Notes: generated from the sequence alone by a model not told the origin. Numbered from the stretch's first letter, positions 46,137 to 55,991 are shown. The stretch is 64,000 nt of DNA from Lentisphaera profundi (GCF_028728065.1 NZ_CP117811.1:1364001-1428000); one strand, 5' to 3'. Translations and numbers: made by a program.

Positions 46137-47200
46137 ATGAATGATCTAGTCCATGAAAATGACTTAAATATACAAAAGAGTGATGCCGAGTTGGTGACTG
46201 AAAAGGATTTGCTTAGGGCCTCCACACTGAAGCCAAAATCAGCACCTTTAGTGGAGCATATGTATACAGCAGATCCCTCTGCACATGTCTTTAATGATAA
46301 GATTTATATATACCCCTCACATGATGTTGAAACAAATCAACCGCTCAATGATGATGGTGATCATTTTGATATGAAAGACTACCACGTTTTTTCACTTGAG
46401 AAGCCCTTTGCTAAAGTGACTGATCATGGTGTAGCGCTCGATGTTAAAGATGTGAAATGGGCAGATCGTCAAATGTGGGCTCCAGACGCAGCGGAGAAGA
46501 ATGGTAAATACTATCTCTATTTTCCAGCGAGGCGTAATGATGGTGTGTTTTCGATTGGCGTTGCGGTCGGAGATGATCCAGCAGGGCCATTTATACCTGA
46601 AGAGAATCATATCAAGGGAGCTTATAGTATTGACCCAGCAATACTTCAGGATGATGATGCCAGTTATTATATGTACTTTGGCGGCTTATGGGGGGGCAAC
46701 TACAGCAGTGGCGTAATAATGAACGTGGTGAAGATATTTACCCCGCAGATGATGAGCCAGCACTCAATCCCCGTGTAGCAAAATTAGCAGATGATATGAT
46801 AAGTTTTGACGAAGAGGTCAAGGAAATCGAAATTCTCGATCAAGAAGAGAATCCCTTATTGGCGGGAGATACCGATCGCCGTTACTTTGAAGGTCCCTGG
46901 GTACATAAACACAAGGATAAATATTACTTCTCTTACTCAACTGGTGAAACGCATAAGATTGTCTATGCCACAGGTGATTCACCTTACGGCCCCTTTATTT
47001 ATCAGGGCGTTATTTTAGAGCCGGTCTTGGGCTGGACAACACATCATTCAATCGCTCAATTTGAAGGTAAGTGGTATCTTTTTTATCACGACTGCATGCT
47101 TTCTGGTGGTCAGACCCATCTGCGCAATATAAAAATGACTGAACTTCTTCATGATGAAGATGGCTCAATCACAACAATAAGCCCTTACTATAATAGTTAA
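46137..47200 (+). pseudogene. GH43 family glycosidase (beta-xylosidase/arabinofuranosidase type), frameshifted
   Basis: Two overlapping frames (46137-46778 and 46688-47200) together give one GH43 protein of about 355 aa. Frame 1 has the catalytic base in YTADPSAHVF near residue 43, WADRQMWAPDAAEKNGKYYLYFPA and SIDPAIL (the pKa-tuning Asp). It then reads FGGLWGG. Frame 2 continues QLQQWRNNERGEDIYPADDEPALNPRV and RRYFEGPW (the acid Glu). The break is at the seven-G tract 46690-46696; one extra G, or a -1 slip, restores the frame as GGLWGGQLQQW. No signal peptide, so cytoplasmic, acting on imported oligosaccharides. Real mutation, slippage and assembly error are all possible. Confidence 0.85.
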
Positions 47201-47316
47201 TTCAAGACTTGTTAAACGTAGTGCTCCCGTTTTTCTGTGATTTCACCAAATCATTTACTCTTGTTTTTATAGAGTCTAATCACTTTCAAAAGATAAAAAA
47301 TTAGGGTTGTAAAAAT

Positions 47317-48861
47317 ATGAGGATTTCAATAAAGACAGTGACCTATAGCTTGCTATTAATAATGCTGACTCAATGGGGCGTTGCTGCAGACTTGTCAAAA
47401 AAAATGAATGTTTTGTTCATTCCAGTGGATGATTTTAAGCCCCTTATTAATAGCTTCGGTGAAAAACATATTCATACTCCTAACCTCGATCGTTTAGCGG
47501 CACGGGGCGTGAGTTTTAATAATGCCCATTGTCAGTATGCAATTTGCGGATCCTCACGAGTGAGCGTGATGAGTGGACTTTATATTGATTCGGCGCGAGT
47601 ATTTCACTTCTCGCCCAAAATGCGAGTAGCTAATCCAGGTGTACTAACTCTTCCTCAGCATTTTAAAAATAATGGCTATATTACGACGGGTATTGGCAAG
47701 ACATTTGATAGTCGAACGGTGGATGGAAAAAGAGATGAGCTCTCGTGGTCGATTCCTTATAGAGAATATGTCATGCCCTACAAAAAATATGGACATCAAA
47801 AAGGTGGTTATCGAAATAGTGATAGGACAAAGAAAATAGCTGAACTCGAAGAAAAATATAAAAATAACAAAGATGAGCTCAAGAAAGCTTTGGCTACACA
47901 AGGCTTACGTCCCTTGACGGAAAAGGAAGATTACCCAGATATCGCTTATTCAGATGGTCAGAAAGCTATTGTGGCAATGCGTATGCTCGCAGAGTTTTCC
48001 CGCCAGGATAAGCCTTTTTTCTATTCAGTTGGCTTTCAAAAACCTCACCTTCCTTTTGTCGCGCCTAAAAAGTATTGGGATATGTATTCTCGTGAGGGTA
48101 TTAAATTAGCTTATCAGCAAAAAGGGCAGGGTATCCCCAAACATGCTTTTGGAGTTATGGGTGAATTACATGGGTATTCCCTAAAAGAAAAGTTGCCTTT
48201 TTCGGATGACTATCAACGAGAAATTATTCATGGATATTTTGCCTGTGTTTCTTTCATAGATGCTCAGGTCGGACTGATTCTTGATAAGTTAGATCAACTC
48301 AAATTGACCGAGAGTACAATCATATGTCTTTGGGGTGACCATGGCTTTCATCTAGGTGACCATGGTCTCTGGTGTAAACATTCTAACTTTGAACAAGCGG
48401 TACGTTCGCCGCTGATTATTGCAGCTCCCCATACCAAAGAAGCGGGGGAAAGTTCAAATGCTCCGGTAGGCTTAATTGATATGTATCCCACGCTATGTGA
48501 TTTAGCAGGTATTGAAAAACCCAAGCATCTACAGGGGAAAAGTCTGGTTCCGATACTCAATGATATAAAGGCTACAGTAAAGTCTATAGAGATGGCCCAG
48601 TATCCTCGACAAATTAACGGTAAGCATGTGATGGGCTATACCGCGCGTTCCAAGCGTTATCGCTATACGTTATGGAAAGCCCTAGATCACAAGAAAGCTG
48701 AAATGGACGGGCCGGTCATCGATGAGGAACTTTATGATTACGAAAAAGATCCCGAGGAAACCATTAATTTCGTAAAAACCCCTGAATATAAGCAAATTAA
48801 GGAAGACTTACGTCGTGAGCTCGAGGCAATGATTAAAGTAGGACAAAATCGTTTTAAATAA
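47317..48861 (+). CDS. Secreted sulfatase, iduronate-2-sulfatase-like, unusual CGSSR site
   Basis: 514 aa. Signal peptide MRISIKTVTYSLLLIMLTQWGVAA. Metal site NVLFIPVDDFKPLINSFGE, TPNLDRLAARGVSF, then C77-G-S-S-R81 VSVMSGLY at the formylglycine position: Ser replaces the Pro (or Ala) of C-x-(P/A)-x-R. GKTFDSR, KPFFYSVGFQKPHLPFVAPKKYW and LWGDHGFHLGDHGLWCKH are conserved and align with the CGASR enzyme at 35039-36460. Whether the site is matured by FGE or by a radical-SAM enzyme is unknown. No regulon promoter motif upstream. It lies 116 bp after the GH43 gene and may belong to the xylan island. Confidence 0.9.
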   Translation: MRISIKTVTYSLLLIMLTQWGVAADLSKKMNVLFIPVDDFKPLINSFGEKHIHTPNLDRLAARGVSFNNAHCQYAICGSSRVSVMSGLYIDSARVFHFSPKMRVANPGVLTLPQHFKNNGYITTGIGKTFDSRTVDGKRDELSWSIPYREYVMPYKKYGHQKGGYRNSDRTKKIAELEEKYKNNKDELKKALATQGLRPLTEKEDYPDIAYSDGQKAIVAMRMLAEFSRQDKPFFYSVGFQKPHLPFVAPKKYWDMYSREGIKLAYQQKGQGIPKHAFGVMGELHGYSLKEKLPFSDDYQREIIHGYFACVSFIDAQVGLILDKLDQLKLTESTIICLWGDHGFHLGDHGLWCKHSNFEQAVRSPLIIAAPHTKEAGESSNAPVGLIDMYPTLCDLAGIEKPKHLQGKSLVPILNDIKATVKSIEMAQYPRQINGKHVMGYTARSKRYRYTLWKALDHKKAEMDGPVIDEELYDYEKDPEETINFVKTPEYKQIKEDLRRELEAMIKVGQNRFK

Positions 48862-49059
48862 GGCCATTAATATTGTGTTCTCTACCATTCGCTTATAAAT
48901 CAAATCGCAGAGAAATCACCATGATTTATTTACAACTTAGTTAAAGACTTACCGGAGGACAGGCTTTTACGACAAGAGCAGTCAAGTTACTTTATGAGCT
49001 TAGATTGTAGTTGCTTGAGCATAAAAACAACCCTTGCTAATAGTGTTTAAAATGAGAGA

Positions 49060-51021
49060 CTATTTAATGATATTCATTTGTTTTAATTCTTTAATGGCTC
49101 TCAAGTCATGGGAGGTATGATACAGATCTTCATCAATTTTGAGTTCTTTTAAGCTAGGGATTTGTTGAAGAAGTTTGAGGTCGATGACTTTAATTCCTAT
49201 GAATTCCAAAGATTCAAGTTCGCAATTCAGTAGTGGTTTTATCGAGCTCACAGTTGTGTAAGAAAAACTTAAATGTTTGATCTTTAAATCAGCTAGAGGA
49301 GAAAGGTCATTGACCATAGTCTTATTAATTTCTAAACGATTGAGACTTTTAAGAGAACTCAATGGCTCCAAAGTTCTGACGTAGCTATTATTGACAATGA
49401 TATTTTCCATGGGTAAGTCCACAAAGGGACTCAAACGACTTAAGCCTTCACCACTAGTAAAAGAAAGTTTTTCATTGTCTAAATGTAAATCATAATCATT
49501 GACTTCTGGGTTAGCCGCTTTAATGATTTCTTCGAGTAAAGGAAGATAAGTCTTCAGATTTTTGCGCTTTTTATTTCTATCCTGTATGACAAACATGCTC
49601 ATGCCGGGGTAATGCAAGGTATTTAAGTTTTTAATCAGTTCGAGTAAAAAACTATCGGTATATTTGTTTTTAAAATGCTTCATATTATTCTTAAGTGTAG
49701 TAAATCGTCCGGCATTATCAATAGAAAGTAAGCCGTACTTCTCGGCCTCTTCAAGATCTCGGTGAACCACAAGGATTTGAGCTTTAATCCAGTTGGCTTC
49801 AGCGCTATTTTTGTATTTGAGAGAGGTATTAATATTTTTGAGTGCTTCCTGAAAATTAAAATCAGATAAGTTGTATTTAGCAAGCTCTGTGTAGTGGAGA
49901 TAGGTCTTTTCGGCGACTAATTTTCTTTTGAATTCTTCTTCTTTAACTTTGACTCTATAAAAGGAACTGATGGCCATAATAATCATGAGTGCAATCATCG
50001 TTAAAATAGAAAGAGTTTTATGACGTTTGAGTACAAGTAAAGATTTTTGTAAAGGACCTGGTTTTTGTGCTTGAGTGGGGAAATTATTCTGATAGGCCTC
50101 TAAATCTAAGAGCAGTTCACTCACACTAACGTAACGCTTTTCTTTTTCTAAATTCAAACATTTTTGACAAATGAGTTCTAAAACCTCGGGCAATTCATTC
50201 TTTGGGCGGGCTATTTTCATAGCAACAGTAATAGCACTTAAAGTTTGGCTAAGGACTTCCTTAACTGTATGACCACTAAAAGGAGCTTCGTAGGTCATAA
50301 TAGCATAAAGAATTGCTCCTAAGGCAAAAATATCACTTCTCGTATCTAGTTCTACACCTAAGATTTGTTCAGGAGCAAGATAGCCTGGTGTACCACTTAG
50401 TTTACCTTCTAATTCTTCGTAAGTTAGATTGATATTTCGTGCTAAACCCCAATCGCAAACTTGGACTTCTCCATAGGAACTCACGAGGATGTTATCAGGT
50501 TTTAAGTCTAAATGAATAAAGTTTTTGGAATGTGAAAAATCCATAGCTTCACAGATTTTAATAAAGATATTTAATAGTCGGTTAAGAGAATATTTTTGGA
50601 GGTATATTTCATTCTCATTGTAGAGTTTTTTTAAGATGGAACCTAAACTTTCACCCTGAATATACTTCATTGTATAATAAGGTATGCCTTTGTCATCAAG
50701 TGCAATTTCATGAATGGGAACAATATTTGGGTGTTCGAGCTGAGCTATGATTCGTGCTTCGTTTAAAAATAGTTCAAGAGATTCTTTGTCTTGCTTTGCT
50801 GCTTTTGGACGAGCAATGACCACATCACGTTCAGCAATCTGATCTTGACTGATATGAATGGATTTCATACCCCCCTCAGCTAAATGACGTGACTGAGAAT
50901 AACGACCCGTTTCTTGTAATTCTGCCAATTCTTTGAACAAGTCATCCCTCACCTTATCCGGTTCAGCTAGAGCCTCTTGGAAAAATAATGATTTAGATGA
51001 TGGTGTGTCTTTGTCCGTCAT
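49060..51021 (-). CDS. Ser/Thr protein kinase paralogue, WNK-like lysine arrangement, LRR-like tail
   Basis: 653 aa. Same plan and residue numbers as the kinase at 7557-9524: P-loop EGGMK with Lys53, RDVVIARP at the VAIK site with Ala70 instead of Lys, helix C Glu88, HLDLKPDN (Asp172, Asn177), DWG (Asp190), GTPGYLAPEQ. A membrane segment lies near 333-352 (HKTLSILTMIALMIIMAISS), then a helical TPR-like region (FNFQEALKNINTSLKYKN) and leucine-rich units about 525-625 (VDLPMENIIVNNSYVRTLEPL, LNRLEINKTMVNDLSPL). The LRR-like part would be on the other side of the membrane from the kinase. Monocistronic; a TGTCAT occurs upstream but without the GGTA half of the regulon motif. Confidence 0.9.
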   Translation of the reverse strand: MTDKDTPSSKSLFFQEALAEPDKVRDDLFKELAELQETGRYSQSRHLAEGGMKSIHISQDQIAERDVVIARPKAAKQDKESLELFLNEARIIAQLEHPNIVPIHEIALDDKGIPYYTMKYIQGESLGSILKKLYNENEIYLQKYSLNRLLNIFIKICEAMDFSHSKNFIHLDLKPDNILVSSYGEVQVCDWGLARNINLTYEELEGKLSGTPGYLAPEQILGVELDTRSDIFALGAILYAIMTYEAPFSGHTVKEVLSQTLSAITVAMKIARPKNELPEVLELICQKCLNLEKEKRYVSVSELLLDLEAYQNNFPTQAQKPGPLQKSLLVLKRHKTLSILTMIALMIIMAISSFYRVKVKEEEFKRKLVAEKTYLHYTELAKYNLSDFNFQEALKNINTSLKYKNSAEANWIKAQILVVHRDLEEAEKYGLLSIDNAGRFTTLKNNMKHFKNKYTDSFLLELIKNLNTLHYPGMSMFVIQDRNKKRKNLKTYLPLLEEIIKAANPEVNDYDLHLDNEKLSFTSGEGLSRLSPFVDLPMENIIVNNSYVRTLEPLSSLKSLNRLEINKTMVNDLSPLADLKIKHLSFSYTTVSSIKPLLNCELESLEFIGIKVIDLKLLQQIPSLKELKIDEDLYHTSHDLRAIKELKQMNIIK

Positions 51022-51133
51022 GAAGTAAGCCGTTTTTCGGTAAATTGATCGAGCAAATAAAAGTCTTTGGTCTAATTACAGTTCATGACAAAGCGAAATA
51101 GTTCAAGAATCATTAGTGAAATAATTTAGCATT

Positions 51134-51165
51134 TGTCACAAAGTTAATACTTCACCGGTAATTCC
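51134..51165 (+). promoter_or_regulatory. Regulon promoter motif, copy 9 (heparinase/esterase operon)
   Basis: TGTCAC, 17-bp spacer, GGTAATTCC; the GG is 37 bp before the ATG at 51194. Confidence 0.75.
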
Positions 51166-51193
51166 TATTAAATCAAAATAGAAAGGTGAGTTT

Positions 51194-53641
51194 ATGAAGT
51201 TTTTCCAATGCTGTGTTTTGTTTTTAAGTTTGAGCTTATGGGCAGAACCCTATAGTCCATTTCCCAAATATCGTAGTCAAGCATTTCCTAATCAGGATAC
51301 GGTACATATAAATCCACCACCCTTTCTTTGGCCAGCAAAAACGAGAACAAGTTCTTATGTAGTAGAGATAAGTCGCGATGAAAACTTTACTAAAATTGAA
51401 AAAATATCAAAGCAGCTACTACAAGCCTGTTATATCAATGATGAAAAGTTCTCACCAGGGAAATGGTTTTGGCGCCTGGTGCATGAAGATGGTCAAGTGG
51501 CAGGGCCATATTCATTTAAAATTACTGATCAGCCAGTTTTTGTAACGCCCAGCTATGAAGTATTTGAAAATAATATTCCTAGCTCACATCCGCGTTTTCT
51601 CACGCAAAAATCTGAACTGGAGCAAAAGCAGATTTTATTAAAAGATAGTACTTTTCAAGAGGAAATTCTCAGCCAATCAAAAATATTTATCAATCAAGCT
51701 GTACCTTCGCCTCAAGCAATGAATATTCCCAAAGGGGAACTGAAGCCACATGAACACAAACGCTTACTTATTAACAAAGCTAAATCATTTTTAGGGAGAC
51801 GTTTATTACAGTGCTCTTATTTAAGTAGCGCCTATCTCATAAATCGAGATGAAAAGTTTGCTGAGAAAGCAGTTGAGAATGCTCTTTTTATTGCAAATCT
51901 AGATAAAAAGTATCAGCATTTAAATGACTTTACCGAGTCCATGTGTCTCAACTCCTTAGTCATTGTCTTTGATAACTGTTATGATTATTTAAATGAACAG
52001 CAAAAGCAAAAGATGCTGGAGAAAATCCAAGATTTCTCTAGTAATTATTATGCTCACATGCGCAACAATGTGGAAATGAGAGTTTTTGATAATCATGCTT
52101 GGCAAAAAACGATTAACACACTTTTCAAGAGTGCTCTAGTTAGCAAGGGTCACCTTCCCGAAGCCAATGAATGGCTAGAATTTTGTTATGAAATATGGCG
52201 AGCTCGTGCACCGGCATCCGGTTTTAATTTAGATGGAGCATGGGTAAATGGCTCAGGGTATTTCACCGCCAATATTGTTACTTTGATTCAAATGCCAACA
52301 CTACTAAGCCGATATACAGGAGTGAACTTCTTTGAGCATCCTTGGTTTAAAAATGCCCCTTATGCTTTAATGATGACTTGGCCGGCAAATTCTTATTCAA
52401 GTGGCTTTGGTGATGGCCATGGCAGTCCTACTAATCCGCGATGGAAACAAGCGATGTTAGTGAAGGCTATTGCTTCAGAAACTCAAAATGGTGAAGCGCA
52501 ATGGTTTTATGAAGAAATGAAAAGTGATCCTCAGTGCAATAAGCAGCTTCATGCGAAAAATAATCCAAAGCACCCTTTAGATGTAGAATTTATTGAATGG
52601 TTTGCGGTAGTAGAAAATAACAAAGAACCCCAAGTGAAAATCCCCCGTGATTTGACCGCGGCGCTATTCCCTAATAGTGGCTTTGCCAGTCTTCATAGCA
52701 ATTACTTAGAACCGGATAAGAATATCTTTATCAGTTTGAGATCCAGTTTGTATGGTTCAGGGAGTCATACTTCTTGTGATCAAAATGCCTTTAATATTAT
52801 AGCTGGTGGCGAAGCCTTATTTTTAGGTGCAGGGCACTACACCAACTTCTCTGATAAGCATAATTTATTGCAGTACCGTCACACTCGTGGAGCTAATAGT
52901 ATTTTAGCCGATAAGATCGGACAAAGTATAGGAACTCACTCCTATGGAGAAATTATTCACTTTGAAGATAAAGAGGATTATACTTATGTAGTTGCCGATG
53001 CGAGTGCAGCTTACAGTGGTAAAATCACCGACCCAATGTGGCACAAAAAAATGAAAGAGGCTGGTGTTGAAGCGAGTCGTGAAAATGCCTATGGTGAAAC
53101 CGGACTTAAAAAATTCATTCGCCACCTCATCTATATCAAACCATCAACGCTCATTATTTATGATGACCTCGAAGCCGATAAGCCCATTACTTGGACTTGG
53201 ATGCTGCATAGTCCCCAGGAAATGACTCTGGATGACAATTTCTTGTATGCCAGTAATTCGCAATTCAAAAGTCGAGTCAGTACTTTTTCAGAACAAGCTT
53301 TGGCGAAAGAATTAAGCGATAAATTTTATAGCCCTGCAATTAATTGGAGTCAGAGAAAAATACATGGTGAAATTGTGGAATATGATAATCAATGGCATTT
53401 TGAAGCAAGTACACCGAAACTTAGGAAGACGGCTTTCTTATCAATCATTCAACTTAAGCCTAAAAATCAAAAGTTTCAGGAATTGAAAATAAAAACAGCG
53501 GGTAAGGTGATCTTTGGAGACTGGAAAATCATTGCCGATCTAAGTGCGAAAAATGGTATAAAACTCATCAAAAATAATCAATTGTTACTGAGTAGTTTTC
53601 AAAAATCAGAAAATAATCACGTGGCAAAACTAGAGGAGTAA
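51194..53641 (+). CDS. DUF4962 plus heparinase II/III-like polysaccharide lyase
   Basis: 815 aa. Signal peptide MKFFQCCVLFLSLSLWA. A DUF4962-like N-terminus (PPPFLWPAKTRTSSYVVEIS, GKWFWRLV) is followed by the toroid (HPRFLTQKSELEQKQ, DNHAWQKTINTLFKSAL, DGAWVNGSGYFTANI) and the heparinase II/III beta domain (GSHTSCDQNAFNIIAGGEALFLGAGHYTNF, TRGANSILAD). Paralogue of the enzyme at 18957-21590, differing by a shorter N-terminus. It heads an operon with two SGNH esterases, so the substrate is probably an acylated uronic-acid polymer. 2-bp gap to the next gene. Confidence 0.87.
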   Translation: MKFFQCCVLFLSLSLWAEPYSPFPKYRSQAFPNQDTVHINPPPFLWPAKTRTSSYVVEISRDENFTKIEKISKQLLQACYINDEKFSPGKWFWRLVHEDGQVAGPYSFKITDQPVFVTPSYEVFENNIPSSHPRFLTQKSELEQKQILLKDSTFQEEILSQSKIFINQAVPSPQAMNIPKGELKPHEHKRLLINKAKSFLGRRLLQCSYLSSAYLINRDEKFAEKAVENALFIANLDKKYQHLNDFTESMCLNSLVIVFDNCYDYLNEQQKQKMLEKIQDFSSNYYAHMRNNVEMRVFDNHAWQKTINTLFKSALVSKGHLPEANEWLEFCYEIWRARAPASGFNLDGAWVNGSGYFTANIVTLIQMPTLLSRYTGVNFFEHPWFKNAPYALMMTWPANSYSSGFGDGHGSPTNPRWKQAMLVKAIASETQNGEAQWFYEEMKSDPQCNKQLHAKNNPKHPLDVEFIEWFAVVENNKEPQVKIPRDLTAALFPNSGFASLHSNYLEPDKNIFISLRSSLYGSGSHTSCDQNAFNIIAGGEALFLGAGHYTNFSDKHNLLQYRHTRGANSILADKIGQSIGTHSYGEIIHFEDKEDYTYVVADASAAYSGKITDPMWHKKMKEAGVEASRENAYGETGLKKFIRHLIYIKPSTLIIYDDLEADKPITWTWMLHSPQEMTLDDNFLYASNSQFKSRVSTFSEQALAKELSDKFYSPAINWSQRKIHGEIVEYDNQWHFEASTPKLRKTAFLSIIQLKPKNQKFQELKIKTAGKVIFGDWKIIADLSAKNGIKLIKNNQLLLSSFQKSENNHVAKLEE

Positions 53642-53643
53642 AA

Positions 53644-54789
53644 ATGAGAATAATTTTACTAAGTCTTATTCTAATATATAGCAGCGCGAGCTATGCAAAG
53701 GATACTTTAGATATCACAAAAATCGATCGTAATATGACGGTGAAAAAAGTAGATTTATCAGGGATAAAGTGGTATTCCCCCAAAGCAGAACCTTTCCGTT
53801 TACTTGGCTTCAAATGGATAGCACAAGATGGGCTTTATCGGCGCTTACCCTTGAAGTCCACGGTGACAATACCTGCGAAAGTTAATCTTTTGGCCAATCA
53901 TAGTGCAGGCGGCCAAATTCACTTTAAGAGCAATAGCAAAAGACTTATGATTCGGGTAAAACTAAGTCAGGGGCGTCCCATGTATCACATGACTCAAGTG
54001 GCTAAGTGTGGCTTTGATTTGTATACGGGATCGGGCTTAAATAAAGTCTTTGAGACCTCAGCGAAGTTTGACTACAACGCGACTGAATATGTAGCGAGCC
54101 TCTATTATAATAAGAGTCGTGAAATGATGGAATATACATTAAATTTCCCTCTTTATAACGGCGTTGAATCGGTGGAGATTGGGCTTGATGACAAAGCGCA
54201 AGTCAGCGAAGCCTCAGCTTTAAGCTCGAAGCAGACTGTGGTCATTTATGGTACTTCCATTACTCATGGTGGTTGCGCCTCACGTCCCGGGATGGCTTAC
54301 CCTAATATTTTGAGTAGAAAACTGGATTGTGAAGTGATTAATCTTGGTTTTTCAGGCTCGGGAAAAGGAGAGCCCGAAATAGCGCATTTAATGACTGCAA
54401 TTCCTAATAAAAGTTTAGTGATTTTGGATTTTGAATGCAATACACATGAGCAGCTGCGGGTGCTACTTAAACCCTTTATTCAAACATTTCGGTCAAAGGA
54501 AGCACAAACACCTTTGTTGATTTTATCACGTATTGCTTTAGCCAGAGACAAAAATCCTGATGCTTTTAAAAAACGTCTTTCTCTAAGGGCTTTTCAGCAG
54601 GACTTAGTGAATGAATTTAAGCTTGCAGGGGATGAGAATATCTATTTTATTGATGGTGGCACATTGCTTGACCCTCGCTGGGCCTCGGAAGCTACTGTAG
54701 ATGGAACCCATCCCACTGATCTTGGTTTTTTAATGATGGCGGAATCATTGGAACCAACAATAAGAAAAATTATAGGTTTAAAAAAATGA
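53644..54789 (+). CDS. SGNH hydrolase with N-terminal beta domain (carbohydrate esterase-like)
   Basis: 381 aa. Signal peptide MRIILLSLILIYSSASYA. N-terminal jelly-roll-like domain about 40-185 (SGNH_hydro_N type), then the SGNH domain: block I GTSITHGG with nucleophile Ser205, NLGFSGSGKGEPEIA as block II (Gly), DFECN in block III position, and DGTHPTD with Asp353/His356. Expected to remove ester groups such as acetate from sugars outside the cytoplasm. Middle gene of the operon 51194-55940; its end overlaps the next start by 4 bp (ATGA). Confidence 0.87.
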   Translation: MRIILLSLILIYSSASYAKDTLDITKIDRNMTVKKVDLSGIKWYSPKAEPFRLLGFKWIAQDGLYRRLPLKSTVTIPAKVNLLANHSAGGQIHFKSNSKRLMIRVKLSQGRPMYHMTQVAKCGFDLYTGSGLNKVFETSAKFDYNATEYVASLYYNKSREMMEYTLNFPLYNGVESVEIGLDDKAQVSEASALSSKQTVVIYGTSITHGGCASRPGMAYPNILSRKLDCEVINLGFSGSGKGEPEIAHLMTAIPNKSLVILDFECNTHEQLRVLLKPFIQTFRSKEAQTPLLILSRIALARDKNPDAFKKRLSLRAFQQDLVNEFKLAGDENIYFIDGGTLLDPRWASEATVDGTHPTDLGFLMMAESLEPTIRKIIGLKK

Positions 54790-55940
54790 AATATTCTTTA
54801 TTACTCTATTTATGCATCAGTTTGAATTTGTTCGCAGAGTTTCAAGTTATTACGGCTAAAGGCAGTCCTGAATTAGTCATTGAACAAAACAAAAAAACGA
54901 CAAGTTTTCGTTCAATCGACAAGCAAGAAAATGCCAATGCCGTTTCTTATGCTTGGCGAAATATCGATAAAAATGATGGTCAAGGAAATACTTTGTGTTT
55001 TGAAGTCAAAGGTGATGGCAGTGACTTTTTAGCCAGTATCTTTTTGGGGACTAATAAATTTTTGCTTGATGCCCATGAAGCCACTTTTTCATTGTCATCT
55101 ACTCACTGGAAGCAAGTGAGTATAAATTTGAATGACTTTGTCCAAAATCAAAAGCCCTGGTCAGTAAAATCAATGGATGGAACAAATCTATCTCCACAAA
55201 TGGATAAGATAAGTACCATAGCGTTTGGACGTGGTTTCCATTATCATCGTTTTAATGCACCGTCTTATTTCTTTGAAATCCGCAATATCAAATTTAACGA
55301 GTGTACTCAAGACCCAAAACTAGCCCTTAATAAGGGCATTGATAAGTTTGCAAAGAAGCTAAAAAATCATCAGCTGGTAAAAGTATTATTGCTCGGAGAT
55401 TCCATTACCGAAATGGGGGCAGAGCAAAGCCATTTTTTTCATGCTATGAATGAAGTCAAAGCAAAGGCCTCAATTGTCAATGCAGCCATTGGTGGGCATT
55501 CAGTTAGAGGAGGGGATTTAGTTCTGAAACGTTCATTGAAGAAAATGCCTCAGCCCGATTTGATTGTGATTATGTATGGCGCTAATGATTGCAAAGCAAT
55601 GACTGCAACAAGTGGTTTTAATGATCGTGTCTTTGAGCAACAATTATTAAAATTAATTCACAAAGTCAATGATTTAACACAGGGAAAAAGTGAGTTTTTA
55701 CTCATCAATGGCGTTCCCCGTATCGATGCAGAAACGGGTGTGAGCCAAAAAAGTGTTGAAGAACTGACACCAGCTTATAAAAGAATTGCAGAGCAGTATG
55801 GTTTAGTCTTGTGCGATAGCATGAGTAGCTACTTAAAACTCAGTAGGGAGGATCAAAAAAAGTATTACAGGGATAGCGTGCATCAAAATCAAGTAGGCTT
55901 GCAGTTTATGGGCCAATTGATCTCACAAAAACTTAAATAG
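54786..55940 (+). CDS. SGNH/GDSL hydrolase with N-terminal CBM-like domain
   Basis: 384 aa. Signal peptide MKYSLLLYLCISLNLFA. A beta-rich domain about 20-170 (WRNIDKNDGQGNTLCFEVKG, THWKQVSINLNDF) resembles carbohydrate-binding modules. The C-terminal SGNH domain has LLGDSIT with Ser206, NAAIGGHSVRGGD, MYGANDCKA and DSVHQNQVG with Asp363/His366. Different subfamily from its neighbour, so the two esterases probably act at different positions of the same glycan. Last gene of the operon; a terminator follows. Confidence 0.87.
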   Translation: MKYSLLLYLCISLNLFAEFQVITAKGSPELVIEQNKKTTSFRSIDKQENANAVSYAWRNIDKNDGQGNTLCFEVKGDGSDFLASIFLGTNKFLLDAHEATFSLSSTHWKQVSINLNDFVQNQKPWSVKSMDGTNLSPQMDKISTIAFGRGFHYHRFNAPSYFFEIRNIKFNECTQDPKLALNKGIDKFAKKLKNHQLVKVLLLGDSITEMGAEQSHFFHAMNEVKAKASIVNAAIGGHSVRGGDLVLKRSLKKMPQPDLIVIMYGANDCKAMTATSGFNDRVFEQQLLKLIHKVNDLTQGKSEFLLINGVPRIDAETGVSQKSVEELTPAYKRIAEQYGLVLCDSMSSYLKLSREDQKKYYRDSVHQNQVGLQFMGQLISQKLK

Positions 55941-55948
55941 TAAGCTCC

Positions 55949-55991
55949 AATAAACCGGTCGTGATCTGAATTGCGGCTGGTTTATTTATTT
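55949..55991 (+). terminator. Terminator after the heparinase/esterase operon
   Basis: Outer stem AATAAACC / GGTTTATT followed by TATTT, with a 22-nt loop that can fold further (GGTCG/CGGCT). Confidence 0.65.

Noticed and set aside
51022-51100. TGTCAT upstream of the kinase at 51021 as a regulon promoter
   Set aside because: No GGTANNNCC at the 17-bp distance; the position reads AAGACTTTT.
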